A stretch of 64,000 nucleotides of DNA. Source: Crotalaria pallida. Taxonomy: Eukaryota > Streptophyta > Magnoliopsida > Fabales > Fabaceae. The position numbers and the translations under genes are program-made. The notes beneath the pieces are model-generated. The model was given only the letters and a program-made list of their open reading frames with translations. It made no database searches and was not told where the DNA came from. The DNA lies in assembly GCA_037953625.1 (NCBI GenBank), contig CM075649.1:98585290-98649289 (forward strand), given 5' to 3'. This document shows positions 58,701 to 64,000 of the stretch, in pieces (positions within the stretch are counted from its first letter, which is position 1; each line of letters begins with the position of its first letter).

Positions 58701-60182
58701 GATGATTTGATTGGTCTTATTAAAGAAAGACAAGCCGACGATTCGGAATTGCAAAAGTTGTTAGAAGGGGCATCGGGCAATGAAGAGCCCGACTTTGTGA
58801 AAGGTTCTAATGGCATTATCCGATTTAGGGGTCGGATATGTGTTCCTATGGATTTTGAAGTTAGAAGAGATATCCTATGGGAAGCGCATCGAACCAAGAT
58901 GAATTTCCATCCTGGTGCAACAAAGATATACCAAGATTTGAAAAGGATTTATTGGTGGCCGAAGTTGAAAACCGATGTGGCCGATCACGTGTCTCATTGC
59001 CTAACTTGTCAGAAAGTTAAGATTGAGCATCAAAAGCTTGGTGGTCCTTTGCGGTCACTTGATATTCCGGAGTGGAAATGGGACAGTATAGCTATGGACT
59101 TTGTGACGGGTTTACCAAGGACTGCTGGAGGATGTGATGCAGTTTGGGTGGTTGTAGACCGTCTTACAAAGTGTGCCCATTTCATTCCTATCCACAAGAA
59201 ATATACTCTGGAGAAGTTGACTCAGTTGTATATCAGGGACATAGTCAAGTTGCATGGTGTTCCTACCAGTATTGTATCCGATTGTGATCCGAGATTTCTG
59301 TCTAGATTTTGGCAGAGTCTTCAGGAGGCATTGGGTACTAAGCTGAAATTTAGTACGACTTACCATCCGCAGACAGACGGACAATCTGAGCGTACTATCC
59401 AGACACTTGAGGATTTGCTGAGAGCATGTGTTCTGGAGCAAGCCGGTAGTTGGGAGCAGTTACTACCTTTGATGGAGTTCACTTACAACAACAGCTTTCA
59501 CTCCAGTATCGGTATGGCACCATTTGAGGCTCTCTACGGGAGGAAATGTAGGACGCCTTTGTGTTGGTTCCAGATAGGTGAAAATCTGTTGACAGGTCCT
59601 GACATTGTGAAAGAAACAATTGAGAAGATCACAATGATCAAGAATAAGATGAAAACTTCATAGGATCGCCAGAAGAGTTATGCTGATAGGCGAAGGAGAC
59701 CCTTGGAGTTTGATGTTGGGGAGCATGTATTCCTAAGAGTGTCTCCGATTACAGGAATCGGTAGGGCAATTAAGTCCAGGAAACTAACTCCTCGGTTTGT
59801 TGGGCCTTATGAGATTCTGAAGAAGGTTGGCCCGGTGGCTTACAAGATTGCCTTACCCCCTCACTTGGCAAGGCTTCATGACGTGTTTCATGTTTCACAA
59901 TTAAGGAAATACGTCCATGATCCTTCGCATGTGGTTACCTTAGATGATTTGCCTTTGAAGGAGAATTTGACTTTTGATGTTCTGCCCGTTAGAATTGAAG
60001 ACAGGCAGGTGAAGCAGCTCAGAGGCAAGGAAATCTCTTTGGTGAAAGTTATTTGGATCAGGAACAACGTGGAAGAGGCTACATGGGAACTGGAGGACAA
60101 GATCAGGCAGTCTCATCCACAATTGTTCGACGAATTTCGAGGACGAAATTCAGGTAAGTGGGAGAGAATTGTAACATCCTAA
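55797..60182 (+). pseudogene. Element F gag-pol polyprotein, five in-frame stops, no frameshift
   Basis: The start is MAGRRIDNDG at 55797. One frame runs the whole length, broken by TAA 56142-56144, TAG 56262-56264, TAA 57921-57923, TAG 58485-58487 and TAG 59661-59663. By comparison with D, the last two replace Gln codons, 56262 a Glu codon and 57921 a Trp codon. Motifs: Cys/His motif CPHCGKQHRGDCW, knuckle CYKCGQPGHMMTNC, protease FDYGATHSF, RT FIDDI, RNase H DASKQGLG, integrase HPGA...CLTC, MDFVTG, a degenerate SDCDPRF, ERT, GPY, and the chromodomain-like tail. The normal stop is absent: the frame crosses the polypurine tract and ends at 60180-60182 inside the LTR. Confidence 0.93.
60156..60169 (+). 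promoter_or_regulatory. Element F polypurine tract
   Basis: AAGTGGGAGAGAAT directly before the 3' LTR start at 60170. Confidence 0.85.
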
Positions 60183-62928
60183 ACTTTATTTTAAATGAAA
60201 TTATTGAATAAAAACCTAAGAAAAATTGGAATAATGACTTAATGAATTTTGGTAGATAGGTGAGTGGTGATTATAAGTCCTAGGGGTTGTATAGAAGGCA
60301 GTTGAGGCTTCGGGCAAAGTCATATAAGCGAAATCAGAGTTAAATCGGCGTTTTAGATGTTAGAAATCGACCGAAAAGAGAAAATTAGAAATTTATTATA
60401 GGATGCTAATAAAATCAATTCTACCGTTGGATATGAAGTTTATGGGGTGAAGAAGCTTATCTAAAAATTTGGACCCGATCCGACGGTTGACGAAAACGTT
60501 ATGGCGAATCGAAGGTTGAAGACCCTGTTTCTCGCCCAGGCGCACCAGCCATGCGCCCAGGCGGGTGCACTGTTCATAAGTGCACCAGGCAGTGAAAAAC
60601 CCGCCCAGGCGAGGCACCAATTCGCCCAGGCGAGTGGTGATGCGCACCAGCCACACCAGTCTTGCGTGTGGCGCGCCAAAACTCCCACCTGACCGCACCA
60701 GCCATGCACCAGCTTGGTGCTGGTGCTGATCTCCCGCCCAGGTGAGCCTAGCATGCGCCTAGGCGCGTGGCGCAGACTAGATTTCATCTGGTCCGTTGAT
60801 TCTGGCTTGGTGGCTAGGTTTGCCACACCAACCACACGATTTTCCCAGGCCAAGGCAGAAAAATAAAGCACCAAAAACATAACACTTCACCACCTTTCAA
60901 CTCAAACACAAACCCAGCATCTTCATCAAACTCTCTCAACCCCAAGAACACTCTCATCATCATCCCACCATAAACGCTTGATTCTTGGGCACCTCAACCC
61001 AAAATCAACCAAACCCATCAAGCTTGCATCATGGATTTTGGCTAAGAGCTCATTCCTTTCTCTTCCTTGACTCACGAATTTGCTCCCTCCTTCCTTCTTC
61101 TTGGTTTTTCAATTTCCACCCTTGATTGGGGTAAGTTAGCTTCATGCCATGAATTAATTTCCTTTCCATTCCAACTTTCCTTAGTTCATAGAAATTATGT
61201 TTAAAACCTTAGGGTTCTTGCACTCATGGTTATGTAGGGATTTTGTTTCATGCCTTCCAACCCAAACCAAGGCAAGGACAAGGATCACTCATCTTGTGCT
61301 CTCTCAAATAGGATTGTGTACCATCATTTCATCATTTCCTTATTGAGTTGGCAAGCTAGGCTTAGGAAATTCAAGTTTCCAAGATTTTGAGCTAGGGCTC
61401 ACTAAGGTTCTATTTACTTCTTGCTAATTTAAGGTAAGGAGTGGGTTATAGTGAGTATTACCGTACTCTGGGGTTTAGTTTACAATATGCATATAATGGG
61501 TACTAAGAGTTATGTGTTAGTTTAGGTTGATATGATATAGAATAATTGTTAAAATTAGAATTTATGACTTAGGGAAATTGTTTTGATGTTGATATGTTCC
61601 ATCTTGATATTTGGTAATTGTTGATGATTTGAATGCTTGATTTGTGAAATGACTGAGATATAATGTTGATTAGAATTCAAGGCAAAGAATGACAATAATG
61701 AATAAAGTAAATAATAATGGAAAGTGCAGTGGAATTGAGGATCGGTGCATTGATAGACTAGGTGCCCCTGCCGGGTGTACCAAAGTCCTAAGGGCCAAGT
61801 GCTCAACCAGACTAAAATCCCATTAGGTACAAATTCCCTGTTAGGCATCAATGCACCAAGACTCAATTCGCTGCCGGACTAAAAGATCTAAAATGTGTTG
61901 AGAATGTGAAAAGTGAATGAATTCAAATAACTGAATGTAAGGAAATTATGTGATAGCATAGCCTAACAGGTGAAGCCTTTTGGGTGAGAAAGTCCTGGTT
62001 GAGCGAGAGACCCTTGGGTGTACAAATGCCTGGCAGGAGCATTAAAATTCCTAGTGATGCAAATCGGTTGTAACCGGGAGTGTCGTACAGATGTGGTAAG
62101 ACGTTATCGCGCTGTGGGTGCGAACGCAGTAAAGACGTGACTGGAACGCACTGAATGAGAAATGTGATTATAAATGATGAAAAGAGAATAAAAGGGCATT
62201 ATGAGATTAATGCATGAGTATAAAGAGATAAAATTGACTTGAGAAACTAATGAATACTTGAAAATGAATTGTGATACATTGACTCTTATTTTGCTGTGAT
62301 TGAACTGCTATATGTGTGTGGCTTAGTGTTACATTATGTCTTAATTGGAAACTGCCTCCCCATTTTGTGTGTAATACTCACTTCTTACTATCTCCACAGG
62401 TACTGAGGAAGAGTTTGCACCCGATCAGGCCGAGCAGGAATACTCTCCCTCACAGGGAGAGTAGGTCACTTATAGTTATGTAGGACATGGGAATGTCCTG
62501 GGCCCGATGACCTGATGTGAATCATTTTTGTTGTATATATAATGTAAATAGCTTTTTGGGGGCCCAGGACGACTCCTTTTGGGAAGGGGTCCTATTTTGG
62601 GGAAAAACTGTTTTCCAACTTGTTTATATTCCGCCTAACTCTGATGCTTATACTCTGATGTCTCATACTGTGGTATCTTGATGTGTGCACGATGTGGCAC
62701 TAGATGATATATATATATATATATATATCTGTGTGAATAGCCCTGCTGGCTTTGAAATTTGAATGCTGTTGTTTATCAGGTTGCAGGAAAACCGGAATTT
62801 TTGGGAAAGTCCTAAAAACAAACAAAACTCCGTCCGTTTGACGGGTGATTTTTATAAATTAAAAAGAAAATTTTAAATTCACTACTTTAATTAAGGGTAT
62901 AATAGGGTAAATAATCTTAGGTGTTACA
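60170..62928 (+). repeat. Element F 3' LTR (2759 bp)
   Basis: Starts TGTAACATCCT, ends GGTGTTACA. Near-identical to the 5' LTR with a shorter TA run and a few small indels. Confidence 0.95.
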
Positions 62929-64000
62929 GCCGCCGCTGTTCCTCGCGACCCAGCCGCCACTCTTCCCTCTTCCATTCCAGATGAAAAACCGCCACCCTTG
63001 CCGTGCTCTGTGTGCCGCCACGGATGGTGGTGCCGCCGCTTGGATCTGAGTATGACCGGGTTGCTGTGAACCGGGCGTAAACCACCTTGTTGTGCCCTGA
63101 ACCGAAGACTCATGGAGTTGCGAACCGACACCGTTACCGTCGTACCCGCAACCGTTGAAGGAGCCAAGACCGAACCGCCACCAACGAAGCCACCATCATC
63201 TCTCGCGCCGCCGTTCGTGTTTCCTTTGAATTTGAATTGGTATGTTGTTTATGTTCTAATTTTTTTTGTTAATTTTGGCACTTTGTACTTCAATTGGGGT
63301 TCTTAGTTGTATTGTTTGATTTGGTTGAAGAAGAATCAGTATAAACAAAATTTATTTAATAGTGTGTTAATTGTGAAATAGTCTCTGAAGCTTTGTTTGT
63401 TTCAGACTTCAATCCTGGTAGGGCAGGGTTATATTTTAGAAGAAGTTTTGTCTTGAATCCATAGGAGTATAGGATACAGTAATATAATTTCCAAGAGTCA
63501 AACTAGTGTGGAAATGTGAGTCTTGGAAATGTCATGTCACTGCATGACAGAGAGAAAGCTATGGGAACGTATCCGGGCATGGACAAAGAAACATTGATTT
63601 GGATGTTGAACAATGACATAGCATATAGGATTGATTTTTTTAGTACAAAAAAAAGCCTATCCCGAGTATCCACTCATTGATATTTTTTACATCCAAACAG
63701 TGATCTGAGATGGCCTTGAACTATGTGGTTTTTCAGTTGGAATCAAAATATAGGGAGTTTGAGAGGATTTCAAGCACTCAGATTGTTGATTTCCATATGA
63801 AATCAGATTTAGAAATTAGATTTCCATATGAATTTGCATGTGTTTTCTGTGATACAAGGCTTGTTAATTAGGCAGATATTCATATACAAGCAGCTTTTCT
63901 TCATCAAGGTAGAACCTTAATTAAAAGTCTAACTAGATTTTGATGTAATAGTTTAGCAACAAGCATCACCTTTGTTCTGAGTTCAGCTAATTGTGAAATA
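62929..64000. other. CACTA interior, right part of the F insertion site, and AT-rich DNA
   Basis: The first ~300 bp continue the CCGCC-rich segment cut by F. From about 63240 the sequence is ordinary AT-rich DNA with no ORF, motif or repeat I can identify up to the window end. It may be CACTA interior or an intron of a captured gene. Confidence 0.4.

Larger units (their letters stand above)
52836..62928 (+). mobile_element. Element F: Ty3/gypsy chromovirus-type retrotransposon, full length, point-mutated
   Basis: LTRs of 2784 and 2759 bp, primer site, gag-pol and polypurine tract are present. The target duplication GCCGC is at 52831-52835 and 62929-62933. It sits inside the CACTA element and is therefore younger than it. 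Confidence 0.97.
51890..64000. mobile_element. CACTA (En/Spm-type) transposon, one end, interrupted by element F
   Basis: The end CACTACAAAAAAAACCC at 51890 breaks LTR G and is followed by palindromic subterminal repeats, the hallmark of CACTA ends. F is inserted at 52836. The two flanks of F rejoin as continuous CCGCC-rich sequence. The other end is not in the window, so orientation and size are unknown. No transposase is recognisable in the visible part. Confidence 0.8.

Overview
This window is plant nuclear DNA made almost entirely of nested transposable elements. I found no host gene, tRNA, rRNA or CRISPR array that I could support. The elements are Ty3/gypsy LTR retrotransposons of the chromovirus type (long LTRs of about 2.2-3 kb, a primer site matching plant initiator tRNA-Met, gag-protease-RT-RNase H-integrase order, and a C-terminal chromodomain-like tail; best fit is the Tekay/Del clade), plus one L1-type LINE, one CACTA DNA transposon and one Mutator-like MITE. 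The long TGTAACATCC-type LTRs, the TAATCGATTA arrays and the overall AT-rich style suggest a legume (Phaseoleae-like). That is an impression, not a proof.

Layout, left to right. Element A (minus strand, 1-8558) is a degraded gag-pol between a partial 3' LTR and a truncated 5' LTR; the 5' LTR carries a 113-codon ORF behind a plausible intron. Element B (plus, 8559-14344) has a gag ORF but no pol and a 3.05 kb 3' LTR. Element C (minus, 14345-20911) is a decayed gag-pol without a 3' LTR, joined end to end and inverted to B. Element D (minus, 20912-30347) has an uninterrupted 1449-residue Gag-Pol but a truncated 3' LTR. Region 30348-33794 holds LTR remnants and simple sequence. From 33795 an old minus-strand LTR of the B family (called G) is split by later insertions: a 511-bp MITE (34412-34922), element E (plus, 36997-46341, duplication CAATG), a LINE (minus, 46796-51820, 16-bp duplication) and a CACTA element starting at 51890. 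Element F (plus, 52836-62928, duplication GCCGC) sits inside the CACTA element, which continues to the end of the window.

The point I find most interesting is shared by otherwise different LTR families (B, C, D, E, F, G). Each LTR contains a strong splice-donor/acceptor pair about 1-1.4 kb apart (2.25 kb in G, which carries the MITE). Shortly after the acceptor comes a perfect or near-perfect hairpin whose stem sequence differs between families but keeps pairing through compensatory changes. Just downstream of the primer site there are two further hairpins shared by B-F. Together these outline an unannotated RNA leader architecture (LTR intron, U5 hairpin, post-primer hairpins) that deserves testing. 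Element A has a different version in which the predicted splice leads to a 113-codon LTR-encoded protein.

How the parts work together: in an autonomous copy the LTR drives a transcript, the tRNA-Met primer site and polypurine tract prime the two DNA strands, and Gag-Pol supplies capsid, protease, RT/RNase H and integrase, with the chromodomain-like tail probably steering insertion to heterochromatin. Only D still has an unbroken Gag-Pol; B could at most supply Gag or be mobilised in trans; A, C, E, F and the LINE are broken by stops and frameshifts.
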